Shown here piece after piece: positions 30,904-39,433 of a stretch of DNA of 64,000 nucleotides. Origin of the DNA: Streptomyces caeruleatus (GTDB lineage: Bacteria; Actinomycetota; Actinomycetes; Streptomycetales; Streptomycetaceae); contig NZ_KQ948931.1 of the NCBI RefSeq assembly GCF_001514235.1, positions 316,072 through 380,071 of the forward strand, written 5' to 3'. Both the position numbers and the translations under genes were made by a program. The notes under the pieces were generated by a model. It searched no databases. It was given only the letters and a program-made list of their open reading frames with translations, and was not told where the DNA came from. Each line of letters starts with the position of its first letter. Positions within the stretch are counted from its first letter, which is position 1.

Positions 30904-32787
30904 TTACGGGCGCCAGTCGATCAGTACGCCGTCGTAGAGCTCCGCGTCCGTGAGCTCCAGGGGGGTCGGGCCCGCGTGGAAGAAGGCCGTGTTGTCGGTC
31001 TTCAGCTTGCGGAGGTAGTCGAAGGCCTTGTTGTCGTGGTCGCCGAACGCGATGAAGGAGAAGAAGACGGTGGGGTGGGTCTTCGCGGCGTTCGTGAGGG
31101 CCTGGGTGGCGGGGGTCTTCGCGTCGGGGGCGCCGTCGGTCTGGAAGACGACGAGGGCGGGGGTGCCGGGGGTGGCGTTCTTGTCGTAGTGGGCGAGGAC
31201 GGCCTCTACGGCGGCGTGGTAGCTGGTGCGGCCCATGCGGCCGAGGTCCGCGTGCGCGGCGTCGACGGCGTTCTCGGGGGAGGTGGGGGTGAGGTCCGTG
31301 GTGCCGTCCACCTCCGTGGAGAAGAAGACGACGTGGAGGGAGTGGTTCGGGGCGTCGGGGTCCAGGTGCTCGGCGAGGGCGAGGGTCTGGTCGGCGAGGG
31401 CCTGGGCAGAGCCGTCCTTGTAGTACGGGCGCATGCTCGCGGAGCGGTCGAGGACGAGGTAGACCTTGGCGCGGGCGGTGGTGAGGCCGGCTTTTGCGAG
31501 GGCGAGGGTGGGCGGGGTGGCCTCCGGCTCGGGGTGCGTTGCTTCTGCGGGCGTCGGCTCGGCCTCGGCTTCGCCTTCGGCCTGGGTGTTCCCACCCGCA
31601 CCACCCGTGCTGGTTTCGTCGTCGGCTGCGGCGGCCTCCGGCTCGGGCGTCGGCTCGGCCTCGGCTTCGCCTTCGGCCTGGGTGTTCCCACCCGCACCAC
31701 CCGTGCTGGTTTCGTCGTCAGCTGCGGCGGCCTCCGGCTCGGGCGTCGGCTCGGCCTCGGCTTCGCCTTCGGCCTGGGTGTTCCCACCCGCACCACCCGT
31801 GCTGCTTTCGTCGTCGGCTGCGGGTGGCCCCTGTGGGGCGTCCCCGCCGTCGGCGGCCGCGGGCTCGGGCTCCGGGGCCTCGGGGGCAGCCTCGACGGGC
31901 TCCGCCTCGACCTCGGCGACGGGCTCCGGCTCCGCCGCAGGCTCCTCAGCGGCAGACGTCTCCTCGGCGACGGGCTCCACCGCGGCCGTCTCCTCGGCGA
32001 CGGGCTCCACCGCGGCCGTCTCCTCGGCGACGGGCTCCACCGCGGCCGGCTCCTCAACGACCGGCGTCTCCTCCGCAACCGGCTCTACGACCTCCGGCTC
32101 CTCGACGGCAGGCGTCTCCGGGATCGTTTCCTCGGCGACGGGCTCCACCGCGGCCGTCTCCTCGCCCACCGGCTCTTCGGCCACCGGCTCCTCAGCCGCC
32201 ACTGGCTCCTCGACGACCGGCTCCACCGCGGCCGGCTCCTCGCCCACCGGCTCTTCGGCCACCGGCTCCTCAGCCGCCACTGGCTCCTCGACGACCGGCT
32301 CCACCGCGGCCGGCTCCTCGCCCACCGGCTCTTCGGCCACCGGCTCCTCAGCCGCCACTGGCTCCTCGACGACCGGCTCCTCAGCCGCCCCTGCCGCCTC
32401 AGCCACCGGCTCCTCGACCACCGGCTCCTCGACCACCGTCGCCTCAGCCGCCCCCGCCGCCTCAGCCCCCGGCTCCTCCGCCACCCCCGTCGACTTCGGG
32501 ACCGTCACGTTGTCGAAGGCGGCCGAGACCAGTTCGTGCTCTTCGTCTGAGTTGTCCTGATCGGTCGGCGGCTCGGTGGGCTCGGTGGGCTTGATGGAGT
32601 CCGGGGTCTGGCGGTCGGCGGTTCGGGGTTCCGGGACCTGGGCCTTCGGGGTCGGCTGGGGTTCCGGGGTCGGGGACGGGACCGTCGGCCGGGGTTCCGG
32701 CGAAGGCGTCGTCGCACCCTCTGCTTCGGCGGTACGCCCCTTGCGTGACCGGCCGAACGCGTTCCGCAGGAGAGTGAGAATGCCCAT
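30904..32787 (-). CDS. VWA-domain protein with long acidic tandem-repeat region
   Basis: 627 aa. A short basic N-terminus (LLRNAFGRSRKGRTAE), then about 350 residues of Glu/Pro/Ala/Val repeats, then a von Willebrand A domain from about 430 to the end. The VWA domain has a MIDAS metal site (VYLVLDRSASM, with a Thr/Asp later in VVFQTDGAPD). Two repeat families are visible: a 26-residue EEPVAAEEPVAEEPVGEE type and a 32-residue TSTGGAGGNTQAEGEAE type. VWA domains of this TerY/TerF-like kind bind partner proteins through the metal site; the ter genes of Streptomyces include such proteins. No signal peptide. Disordered, acidic and extensible stalk is the inference for the repeat part. Confidence 0.85.
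   Translation of the reverse strand: MGILTLLRNAFGRSRKGRTAEAEGATTPSPEPRPTVPSPTPEPQPTPKAQVPEPRTADRQTPDSIKPTEPTEPPTDQDNSDEEHELVSAAFDNVTVPKSTGVAEEPGAEAAGAAEATVVEEPVVEEPVAEAAGAAEEPVVEEPVAAEEPVAEEPVGEEPAAVEPVVEEPVAAEEPVAEEPVGEEPAAVEPVVEEPVAAEEPVAEEPVGEETAAVEPVAEETIPETPAVEEPEVVEPVAEETPVVEEPAAVEPVAEETAAVEPVAEETAAVEPVAEETSAAEEPAAEPEPVAEVEAEPVEAAPEAPEPEPAAADGGDAPQGPPAADDESSTGGAGGNTQAEGEAEAEPTPEPEAAAADDETSTGGAGGNTQAEGEAEAEPTPEPEAAAADDETSTGGAGGNTQAEGEAEAEPTPAEATHPEPEATPPTLALAKAGLTTARAKVYLVLDRSASMRPYYKDGSAQALADQTLALAEHLDPDAPNHSLHVVFFSTEVDGTTDLTPTSPENAVDAAHADLGRMGRTSYHAAVEAVLAHYDKNATPGTPALVVFQTDGAPDAKTPATQALTNAAKTHPTVFFSFIAFGDHDNKAFDYLRKLKTDNTAFFHAGPTPLELTDAELYDGVLIDWRP
31551..31838 (-). repeat. Three tandem 96-bp repeats within the VWA gene
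   Basis: The word GCGTCGGCTC recurs at 31551, 31647 and 31743, exactly 96 bp apart (32 codons). The copies are almost identical at DNA level, so the array is recent or kept homogeneous by recombination. Confidence 0.9.
32161..32394 (-). repeat. Three tandem 78-bp repeats within the VWA gene
   Basis: CTCGCCCACC recurs at 32161, 32239 and 32317, exactly 78 bp apart (26 codons), encoding the EEPVxEEPVGEEPAAVEP type of unit. Copies are near-identical. Confidence 0.9.
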
Positions 32788-32963
32788 GTGCGCAACCCTT
32801 CGCGTGAGTTGATGCCCGTAGATCCCTGGCCAGGACGGACACGTAAGGTTAGCGGCCCCGGATGGCGATCTTGGGGAGGGGCTGCCACCTGAGCCCCTTG
32901 TCCGTCAAGGGCTGCATCGCGCCGAGTCCGCGCGTGGGCTCAACTTCGGTACCGCTACCTCTG

Positions 32964-32985
32964 GTTCACCTTTAGTTCATGCGGT
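32964..32985 (+). promoter_or_regulatory. PHO box (PhoP-binding direct repeat)
   Basis: GTTCACCTTTA directly followed by GTTCATGCGGT: two 11-nt direct-repeat units, as in the Streptomyces PHO box (GTTCACC-type units bound by PhoP under phosphate limitation). A -10-like TAGCGT lies at 33013-33018, in front of the PhoX gene. The downstream gene is a phosphatase, which supports the assignment. Confidence 0.75.
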
Positions 32986-33064
32986 CGCCCCGCTCCCGCA
33001 CAGACGTGCCCCTAGCGTCCCCCACGCTGCATTCAAGGGGAAGTAAAGGGGAGAACAAGACACC

Positions 33065-35161
33065 ATGCGCATTCCGTTGCCGATCATCAGAACGAACAGC
33101 GACTCGCACCCGGGTGGCCGGTCCGCCCTGACCTGCCGGTTCCGGTGTGGTGACGCGTGTTTCCACGAGGTGCCCAACACCACCACGAACCCGTACGTCG
33201 GTGACGTCATCGCCGAAGCCGTCAGCCGCCGCACCACGCTGCGCGCCGCCGCCGTCGTCACCGCGGCCGCCGCCGTCAGCGGCACCGTCACCGTGGCAGC
33301 GCCGAAGGCGGACGCCGCCGAGGCCGCCAAGGCCGCCGAGGCCGCCGGGGTGTCCGAAAGGGGCGGGTCCTCCCGGGGGCGGGGTGCGCGCGGTCTGCGC
33401 TTCAACCCGGTCGTGCCGAACACCGCCGATGTCGTGACGATTCCGGACGGTTACGCGCAGAACATCGTCATCCGCTGGGGCGAGCCCATTCTGCGGGGCG
33501 CCCCCGCGTTCGACCCGGAGAACCAGACCGCTGAGGCCCAGGCCAAGCAGTTCGGCTACAACAACGACTTTCTCGCGCTGCTTCCGCTGCCGGGTGAGCG
33601 CGACCGGCAGGTTCTCGTCGCCAATCACGAGTACACGGACGAAGTGCTCATGTTCCGCGGGTACGACGCCGCCAACCCGACCAAGCAGCAGGTCGAGGTC
33701 GCCTGGGCCGCCCACGGGCTCTCGGCGGTCGTGGTGGAGGGGGACCGGCGGACCGGGAAGCTGACCCCGGTGCCGCGGCATCCGATCAACCGGCGCGTGA
33801 CCGCCACCAGCGAGTTCAAGGTCACCGGGCCCGCCGCCGGGTCCGACCTGCTCAAGACCTCCGCCGACCCCACCGGCACCAAGGTCCTCGGCACGCTCAA
33901 CAACTGCTCCGGTGGCGTCACCCCGTGGGGCACCACGCTCCACGGTGAGGAGAACTTCAACCAGTACTTCGCCAACGCCACCCGTGCGACCGACAAGCGG
34001 TACGGGCTCGGGACCGGTGCGAGCGAGCGCAAGTGGGAGCGGTTCGACAAGCGGTTCGACGTCGCGCAGGAGCCCAACGAGCCGCACCGTTTCGGGTACG
34101 TCGTCGAGCTCGACCCGTACGACCCCACCTCCAAGCCGCGCAAGCACACCGCGCTCGGGCGCTTCAAGCACGAGGGCGCCACGGTCCGGCTGACCGAGGA
34201 CGGGCGTCCGGTCGTCTACACCGGTGACGACGAGCGCTTCGACTACTTCTACAAGTTCATCGGCAGCAAGCGGATGAAGAAGGGGTCGAGCCGGGCAGTG
34301 CGGGAGCACAATCTCTCGCTGCTCGACGAGGGGACGCTCTACGTCGCCAAGCTCACCGGGGACTCGCCCGCCATCGAGATCGACGGGAGCGGGAAGCTTC
34401 CGGCCGACGGGGAGTTCGACGGCAGCGGCGAGTGGATCCCGCTGGCCACCGCCACCGCCGACGGCGCCGTCTCGCACGTCGAGGGCATGACCGCGGACGA
34501 GGTGTTCGTGTTCACGCGGCTCGCCGGGGACAAGGTCGGCGCCACCAAGATGGACCGGCCCGAGGACATCGAGCCCAACCCGCACACCGGCAAGGTGTAC
34601 GTCGCCCTGACCAACAACACCAACCGCGGCGTCGGCTCCAACGCCAAGGCCGACGAGGCCAACCCGCGCAACGCCAACAAGCACGGCCAGGTCCTGGAGC
34701 TGACCGAGCGCTGGAACCGCGCCGACAGCAAGAAGTTCGCCTGGACGCTGTTCCTGGTCGCGGGCGACCCGAACGACCCGGCGACCTACTTCGCCGGGTT
34801 CCCGAAGGAGGACGTCTCCCCGATCTCCTGCCCGGACAACGTCGCCTTCGACTCGTACGGCAACCTGTGGATCTCCACCGACGGCAACCAGCTCGGCTCG
34901 CACGACGGCCTCTTCGGCGTCGCTACGCGCGGTGAACGCCGTGGTGAGCTGAAGCAGTTCCTGACGATGCCGAACGGCGCGGAGACCTGCGGGCCGGTGA
35001 TTCAGGACCGCCGCGTGCTGGTCTCCGTGCAGCACCCGGGCGAGATCGACGGCGCGACGGCCGAGAAGCCGCTGAGCGCCTGGCCGGACGGGGAAGGGAA
35101 GATCAACCGCCCCGCGGTCGTCGCCGTCTGGCGCAAGGACGGCTGCGACATCGGCGTCTGA
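33065..35161 (+). CDS. Secreted PhoX-family alkaline phosphatase
   Basis: 698 aa. PhoX phosphatases are Fe/Ca-dependent and hydrolyse phosphate monoesters outside the cell. The region SRRTTLRAAAVVTAAAAV at about 54-71 is a twin-arginine signal after a leader that is long for Tat substrates. Family segments include NCSGGVTPWGTTLHGEENF, DEVFVFTRLAGDK, MDRPEDIEPNPHTGKVYVALTNN and the C-terminal QDRRVLVSVQHPGE. A PHO box 79 bp upstream predicts induction by phosphate starvation. GGGGAG precedes the ATG by about 11 nt. Converges on the LysR gene. Confidence 0.93.
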   Translation: MRIPLPIIRTNSDSHPGGRSALTCRFRCGDACFHEVPNTTTNPYVGDVIAEAVSRRTTLRAAAVVTAAAAVSGTVTVAAPKADAAEAAKAAEAAGVSERGGSSRGRGARGLRFNPVVPNTADVVTIPDGYAQNIVIRWGEPILRGAPAFDPENQTAEAQAKQFGYNNDFLALLPLPGERDRQVLVANHEYTDEVLMFRGYDAANPTKQQVEVAWAAHGLSAVVVEGDRRTGKLTPVPRHPINRRVTATSEFKVTGPAAGSDLLKTSADPTGTKVLGTLNNCSGGVTPWGTTLHGEENFNQYFANATRATDKRYGLGTGASERKWERFDKRFDVAQEPNEPHRFGYVVELDPYDPTSKPRKHTALGRFKHEGATVRLTEDGRPVVYTGDDERFDYFYKFIGSKRMKKGSSRAVREHNLSLLDEGTLYVAKLTGDSPAIEIDGSGKLPADGEFDGSGEWIPLATATADGAVSHVEGMTADEVFVFTRLAGDKVGATKMDRPEDIEPNPHTGKVYVALTNNTNRGVGSNAKADEANPRNANKHGQVLELTERWNRADSKKFAWTLFLVAGDPNDPATYFAGFPKEDVSPISCPDNVAFDSYGNLWISTDGNQLGSHDGLFGVATRGERRGELKQFLTMPNGAETCGPVIQDRRVLVSVQHPGEIDGATAEKPLSAWPDGEGKINRPAVVAVWRKDGCDIGV

Positions 35162-35183
35162 GCCGGTGCCGGGAGGGGCGCCT

Positions 35184-36143
35184 TTACGGGAGTGCTGGGA
35201 CCGGCGGCTGCCGCTCACCGTCGTGTTCCAGCCCTTCCCGCTCCAGCCACTCCCGGTACGCCGGCGCCTGCCGTGCCACCTCCCCGTACGCCTCCTCCAG
35301 TGCGGGATAGACCCCGTCCAGGTCCGTCTCCGTACGGGCCGCGAGGAGCAGGCGTACGCCCAGGGGGTCGCCGTGCAGGCGCCGTACCGCCATGGTGGGG
35401 CTGTCGGGGTGGGTCGGCTGGCAGACGGCGACCACCTCGCCGGTGGCGACCAGGGCGTCGGCCGTGTAGTAGTCGCCGTGCAGGACGTGCGGGCTGACGC
35501 CGGCCGCGCGGAACATCCGCTGCACCGCGTCCCACTCCCCGTCGACCGTCGGGTCCACCATCCAGCGGTCGTCGGCCAGGTCGGGCAGGGTGACCTCCGC
35601 CTTCGCCGCGGCCGGATGGTCGGTCGGCAGCGACACGAACTGAGGCTCGCGCTCCATCAGCACCCGCAGCCGGAGTTCGGGCGGGATACGCAGGGGGCAG
35701 CCCTCGACCTCGTGCACGAAGGCCACGTCCAGCTGGCCGGCGGCGACCATGTGGAGCAGGGCGTTCGGGGAGACGTTCATGTGCAGGGTCGGATCCTGGC
35801 CGTGGCCGCGCAGCCGGCGCAGCCAGCCCGCCAGGGCCTTGCTCGCCGTCGACCCGACCCGCAGCTCCGCACCGCCGATCGCGGCCGCCCTCGCCTCCGC
35901 GACCAGGGCACGCATATCGGCCACCAGCGGCCGGGCCCGGCTGAGGACCAGACGGCCCAGCGGGGTGGGGCGGCAGCCGGTTCTCGCGCGTACGAACAGC
36001 GCGCCGCCCAGCTCCTGCTCGATCCGGCGCAGTTGCGTGCTGAGCGATGGCTGGGCCACGCCCAGCTGGCGCGCGGCCCGGTGCAGACTGCCGGTGTCCG
36101 CTATGGCGCACAGCGCGCGGAGGTGTCTGACCTCAAGGTCCAT
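35184..36143 (-). CDS. snpR: LysR-type activator of the snapalysin gene
   Basis: 319 aa from ATG 36143, where the helix-turn-helix begins (MDLEVRHLRALCAIADTGSLHRAARQLGVAQPS). The remaining 230 residues form the substrate-binding-protein-like effector domain. It is divergent from the snapalysin gene, with 172 bp between the starts. This is the known snpR-snpA layout of Streptomyces, where the regulator activates snpA. A dyad with T-N11-A geometry lies in the intergenic region. Starts further upstream would run through the shared promoter. Confidence 0.92.
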   Translation of the reverse strand: MDLEVRHLRALCAIADTGSLHRAARQLGVAQPSLSTQLRRIEQELGGALFVRARTGCRPTPLGRLVLSRARPLVADMRALVAEARAAAIGGAELRVGSTASKALAGWLRRLRGHGQDPTLHMNVSPNALLHMVAAGQLDVAFVHEVEGCPLRIPPELRLRVLMEREPQFVSLPTDHPAAAKAEVTLPDLADDRWMVDPTVDGEWDAVQRMFRAAGVSPHVLHGDYYTADALVATGEVVAVCQPTHPDSPTMAVRRLHGDPLGVRLLLAARTETDLDGVYPALEEAYGEVARQAPAYREWLEREGLEHDGERQPPVPALP

Positions 36144-36220
36144 GCCCTCGCACACTAAAGCGGAACACCAGGTTTCACCAGCCGCACAAATCCCCCCGGA
36201 TCCCTGCCAATTGGGGCCCC

Positions 36221-36237
36221 GATAGGGCGGTGCTATC
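36221..36237. promoter_or_regulatory. LysR-type operator between snpR and snpA
   Basis: GATAG-N7-CTATC with T at 36223 and A at 36235, giving the T-N11-A core of LysR binding sites. It lies 79 bp before the snpA start, in the divergent promoter region. Confidence 0.75.
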
Positions 36238-36315
36238 ACCGATTGCCATCATCACAGCGGCCCCACAGGCGCCGACACTCGCCTTGACGACTCACCCCCC
36301 ACCCAGGAGTCATCA

Positions 36316-36999
36316 ATGCGCATCTCCACATCCACATCCACATCCACGTCCCTGTCCGCCCGTACGGCGGTGGCAGTCGGTCTCAGTGTCGCGGCCCTCG
36401 GTCTCGGTACGGCGGCTCCGGCCACGGCGGCCCCCGCCCACACCGCCCAGGCCGGCTACGTCGCCAAGTCCGCCGAGTCCGACGCCAGTCGGGCGTTCTT
36501 CGAGGCGGTCCTGAAGTCCGTCGCCGAGAAGCGCGCCGCGAACCCGAGTGCCGCGGCGGCCGTCACCGTCACCTACGACGCCTCCGCGGCGCCCACGTTC
36601 AGCGCGCAGATAGCCCGCAGCACCGAGATATGGAACGGCGCTGTGTCCAACGTCAAGCTCCAGCAGGGCTCGAACGCCGACTTCACCTACCGCGAGGGCA
36701 ACGACTCGCGCGGCTCCTACGCCTCGACCGACGGTCACGGCAACGGCTACATCTTCCTCGACTACCAGCAGAACCAGGAGTACGACTCGACTCGCGTCAC
36801 CGCGCACGAGACGGGGCATGTGCTGGGGCTGCCGGACCACTACGAGGGGCCGTGCAGTGAGCTGATGTCGGGCGGCGGGCCGGGTACCTCCTGCACGAAC
36901 TCCGTCCCGGACGCGAACGAGAGGGCCCGCGTGGATCAGCTGTGGGCCAACGGGTTCGCCGCGGCGATGGACAAGGCGCTTGAGAAGGTCGGCCGATAG
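36316..36999 (+). CDS. snpA: Snapalysin, small secreted zinc protease
   Basis: 227 aa, M7 family. Signal peptide about 1-40, a short pro-part, then a mature domain of about 135-140 residues with the zinc motif HETGHVLGLPD (His164, Glu165, His168, Asp174). Snapalysin is the smallest metzincin and uses the Asp as third protein ligand. Cleaves proteins outside the cell, preferring aromatic residues. The first codons carry a CACATC-type microsatellite (STSTSTSTS). Divergent from its LysR activator. A strong terminator follows. Confidence 0.96.
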   Translation: MRISTSTSTSTSLSARTAVAVGLSVAALGLGTAAPATAAPAHTAQAGYVAKSAESDASRAFFEAVLKSVAEKRAANPSAAAAVTVTYDASAAPTFSAQIARSTEIWNGAVSNVKLQQGSNADFTYREGNDSRGSYASTDGHGNGYIFLDYQQNQEYDSTRVTAHETGHVLGLPDHYEGPCSELMSGGGPGTSCTNSVPDANERARVDQLWANGFAAAMDKALEKVGR

Positions 37000-37025
37000 G
37001 TCTGCCCGAGTTCCACCCCCCACAT

Positions 37026-37067
37026 GGCGCGGCCGCTCCCCTGCACGGGGCGGCCGCGCCGGCTTTT
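37026..37067 (+). terminator. snpA terminator
   Basis: GGCGCGGCCG ... CGGCCGCGCC stem with an added CCCC/GGGG inner part and a 2-nt bulge, followed by GGCTTTTTGG. Strong intrinsic terminator 27 bp after the stop. Confidence 0.9.
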
Positions 37068-37117
37068 TGGGCGCCTGACAGCTCGGGTGGTCTCTCCTTG
37101 TGGGCGGCTGCGGGCTG

Positions 37118-37151
37118 TGGGGGCTGGTCGCGCAGTTCCCCGCGCCCCTGG
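37118..37151. repeat. Common Streptomyces intergenic repeat
   Basis: GGCTGGTCGCGCAGTTCCCC followed by GCGCCCCTGG is a sequence found between genes in very many Streptomyces genomes (recognised from memory). Its function is unknown. It lies between the snpA terminator and the FUSC gene end. Confidence 0.65.
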
Positions 37152-37172
37152 GGCGTGGCCGCCCAGGCCACC

Positions 37173-39128
37173 TCAATGAGGCGAGGCGATTGCTCTTGCC
37201 GCTGCCACTTCCTGCCGCAAGGGCTCCAGGACGCTGCCTGATGGGCCGGTGAGGTCGGTGCGGACCTCGTACAGGGTCTCCGCCTCCCTCACGCCCGCCG
37301 CCAGTTCCCGTAGTTGGAGGGCGACCTGGGTCACTTCGCCTGCGGACGGTGGGGGCGAGCCGTGTTTCACCCGTACCCGGGCCGCTGTCGTGGCGTCGAC
37401 GATGCGTTCGACGGCGACGACCAGGGGCCACCAGGCCGCCGCGCGGCGGCCGGTGGGCGGGGGTTCGGTCAGGGCGCGTTGGAATTCGGTGCGGATGGCG
37501 GAGAGGTCGCGGTAGAGGCGGCGGCGCATGCGGGCGCGGGCCGCGGGGTCGACGGCGCCGGGGCCGAAGGCGCCCTCCACATAGCGGGCGGTGTCCGCAA
37601 CGGCGTCGGCGAGGCGGTCGCCGACGCGGGTGTGCCAGCTCTCCGGCCAGAGGAGATAGCCGGCGATCAGCGCGATGGCGCAGCCCACGAGGGAGTCGAC
37701 CAGACGGGGCAGCAGCAGGGCGGTGCCCTGGCGGTTCAGGACGTCGGACAGGAGCAGGATCACCGGGGTGATGGCGGCCGTCTGGTAGCCGTAGCCGCGC
37801 GGGGTGAGCGCGGGGACCAGCGGCGCGAGCAGGAGCAGTACGGGTACGTCCCACCAGCCGCGCGGCACCTCCGCGAGCACCGCCGCCGCGATCACCAGCC
37901 CGGCGACCGTGCCGAGGGCGCGCAGCAGGGCGCGGGAGAAGACGGAGCCGAAGTCGGGCTTGAGGACGAAGGTGATGGTGAGGGCGACCCAGTAGGAACG
38001 GGGGACCGGGATGATCGAGACGAGGACCTGGGCCAGCCCGATGCACAGGGCGAGACGCAGGCCGTAGCGCCAGGAGGCGGCGGAGAGGGTGACGCCCCGC
38101 AGGGCTCGGGCGGCCCGGTTGCCCAGCGCGGCCGGGCGGCCTAGGCGGTCGTCGATGCCGCGGGGGTCGACGTCCGGGCTGGTGACGACCTCGGCGGCGT
38201 GGCGCAGGGCGTGGTCGACCGCGCGGGCCGTCTCGCTGGTCGGGGTGGGGAGCCTCAGGCCTATCGGGCCGGTGTAGCCGGTCTCCACGGCGCAGGCCAG
38301 GTGCCGTACGGCCTCCGGGACCTCGGGCGGCAGGGGGTTGCCGCTGAGACGGGCGGCGGGGGCGGCCTCCACGACCGGGGTGATGGCGTTCAACTGGGCC
38401 AGCAGCCGGGTCAGTTCGGGGCTGCGGCCGTGGTGGCGGGCGCGGTGGGCGAGGATGATGTCGTACGCCTGATTCAGGGACTGGGTGACGGCGTGCCGGG
38501 CGTCGTCGTACGCCGGGGTGTCGCCGGTGCCGCTCTCTCCTCCGGCCGCCAGCAGCTCGGCGACCTTGCGGTAGGTGTCCGCGACCGCCGTCCGTTCCGG
38601 CACTCCCGACCTGAGCGGCCAGGCGAGCAGCGCGAGGAGCAGGACCAGCAGGCCGCCGCCGGACATCAGCAGCGGCGCCAGCCACCAGGCGCCCGGCATC
38701 GGAAGGCCCGCGCCGACCACGCTGGTCAGCAGCAGCACCAGGCCCGCCGCGGAGGCGACCGCGCCGATCGTCGAGATCATCCCGGAGACCAGCGCCACGC
38801 CGGTGACGGCCGCGACGGCGACCCAGCCGTGGCCGTACACCGCGGCGCCGAGGGTGATGCCGACGGCGCCGAAGAGCTGGGGGATCGCGATGGTGGGGAT
38901 ACGGACGCGGTAGGCGGCGGCGGTGTCGCTGATGACGCCGTTGAGCGCGCCCATCGAGGCGAGGGCGCCGTAGAAGGGGCGGTCGACGGCCAGCCCGACG
39001 GCCAGCGGGAGCGCGATGGCGATGGCGGCGCGGACCACCGCCGGCCAGTTGACGGGGGCGGGCTGGGCCCGGAGGTTCCGCACCAGCCAGTCGGGAGGGG
39101 TGAGGCCGATGGGGAACTCGCGGGACAT
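37173..39128 (-). CDS. FUSC-family membrane protein (aromatic acid exporter/fusaric-acid-resistance type)
   Basis: 651 aa with two groups of about 5-6 transmembrane helices separated by soluble domains, the FUSC/YccS layout. The first block (AAIAIALPLAVGLAVDRPFYGALASMGALNGVISDTAAAYRVR) has the typical ASxGAL..., and the second block contains SYWVALTITFVLKPDFGSVFSRALLRALGTVAGLVIA. Family members export aromatic carboxylic acids or are of unknown function. Single gene, with a decayed endonuclease-like remnant upstream on the same strand. Confidence 0.88.
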   Translation of the reverse strand: MSREFPIGLTPPDWLVRNLRAQPAPVNWPAVVRAAIAIALPLAVGLAVDRPFYGALASMGALNGVISDTAAAYRVRIPTIAIPQLFGAVGITLGAAVYGHGWVAVAAVTGVALVSGMISTIGAVASAAGLVLLLTSVVGAGLPMPGAWWLAPLLMSGGGLLVLLLALLAWPLRSGVPERTAVADTYRKVAELLAAGGESGTGDTPAYDDARHAVTQSLNQAYDIILAHRARHHGRSPELTRLLAQLNAITPVVEAAPAARLSGNPLPPEVPEAVRHLACAVETGYTGPIGLRLPTPTSETARAVDHALRHAAEVVTSPDVDPRGIDDRLGRPAALGNRAARALRGVTLSAASWRYGLRLALCIGLAQVLVSIIPVPRSYWVALTITFVLKPDFGSVFSRALLRALGTVAGLVIAAAVLAEVPRGWWDVPVLLLLAPLVPALTPRGYGYQTAAITPVILLLSDVLNRQGTALLLPRLVDSLVGCAIALIAGYLLWPESWHTRVGDRLADAVADTARYVEGAFGPGAVDPAARARMRRRLYRDLSAIRTEFQRALTEPPPTGRRAAAWWPLVVAVERIVDATTAARVRVKHGSPPPSAGEVTQVALQLRELAAGVREAETLYEVRTDLTGPSGSVLEPLRQEVAAARAIASPH

Positions 39129-39168
39129 GCGCCCATTATGAGCACCCTCGTTCCGGGTGCCGTCGAGG

Positions 39169-39345
39169 TCATCCCCGCTGGTGAAGCGTGACGTCCACGA
39201 GCAGGGCCCGGTGGTCGGTGCCGGTCAGGTCGAGGCCGTGGTGCCGTCGACTCCGTCGACTCCGTCGGCCGGGTCGAGCGGGAAGCGGCTGAGGACGACC
39301 GACCCCGCCGAGCTCGCGTGCGGGATGCCTGAATCCTCCCTCAAG
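39169..39345 (-). pseudogene. Remnant of an endonuclease/exonuclease/phosphatase-like gene
   Basis: One frame reads SSAGSVVLSRFPLDPADGVDGV and stops. The next frame continues LDLTGTDHRALLVDVTLHQRG before TGA. Put together with a 1-nt frame change near 39245 they resemble the C-terminus of an EEP-family enzyme, whose final strand has a SDHR/TDHR motif. No N-terminal three quarters are present. A 9-bp duplicated GACTCCGTC sits at the lesion. Short and based on motif recognition only. Confidence 0.4.
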
Positions 39346-39375
39346 GCGGGGCGAGTGGGGTGGAGACTTGTTCAG

Positions 39376-39394
39376 TCTATCGAAATTCGATAGA
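39376..39394. promoter_or_regulatory. 19-bp palindrome, probable operator of the DUF2975-XRE operon
   Basis: TCTATCGAAATTCGATAGA is a perfect palindrome around a central A. A weaker CATCG-N5-CGATG dyad follows at 39399-39413. Both lie in an AT-rich island 20-60 bp before the DUF2975 start. Probable binding site for the XRE protein encoded by the second gene (autoregulation) or another dimeric repressor. Confidence 0.6.
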
Positions 39395-39433
39395 TTCCCA
39401 TCGCAACTCGATGGAATGCCGGAAGGTCGGGTC

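Noticed and set aside
31466..32594. Long + strand frames with Ser/Ala or Pro/Arg repeats opposite the VWA gene
   Set aside because: Produced by the 78- and 96-bp repeats; the VWA domain fixes the coding strand.
36313..38685. 790-codon minus-strand frame across snpA and the FUSC gene
   Set aside because: Pro/Arg-rich text without domains, overlapping two recognised genes in another frame.
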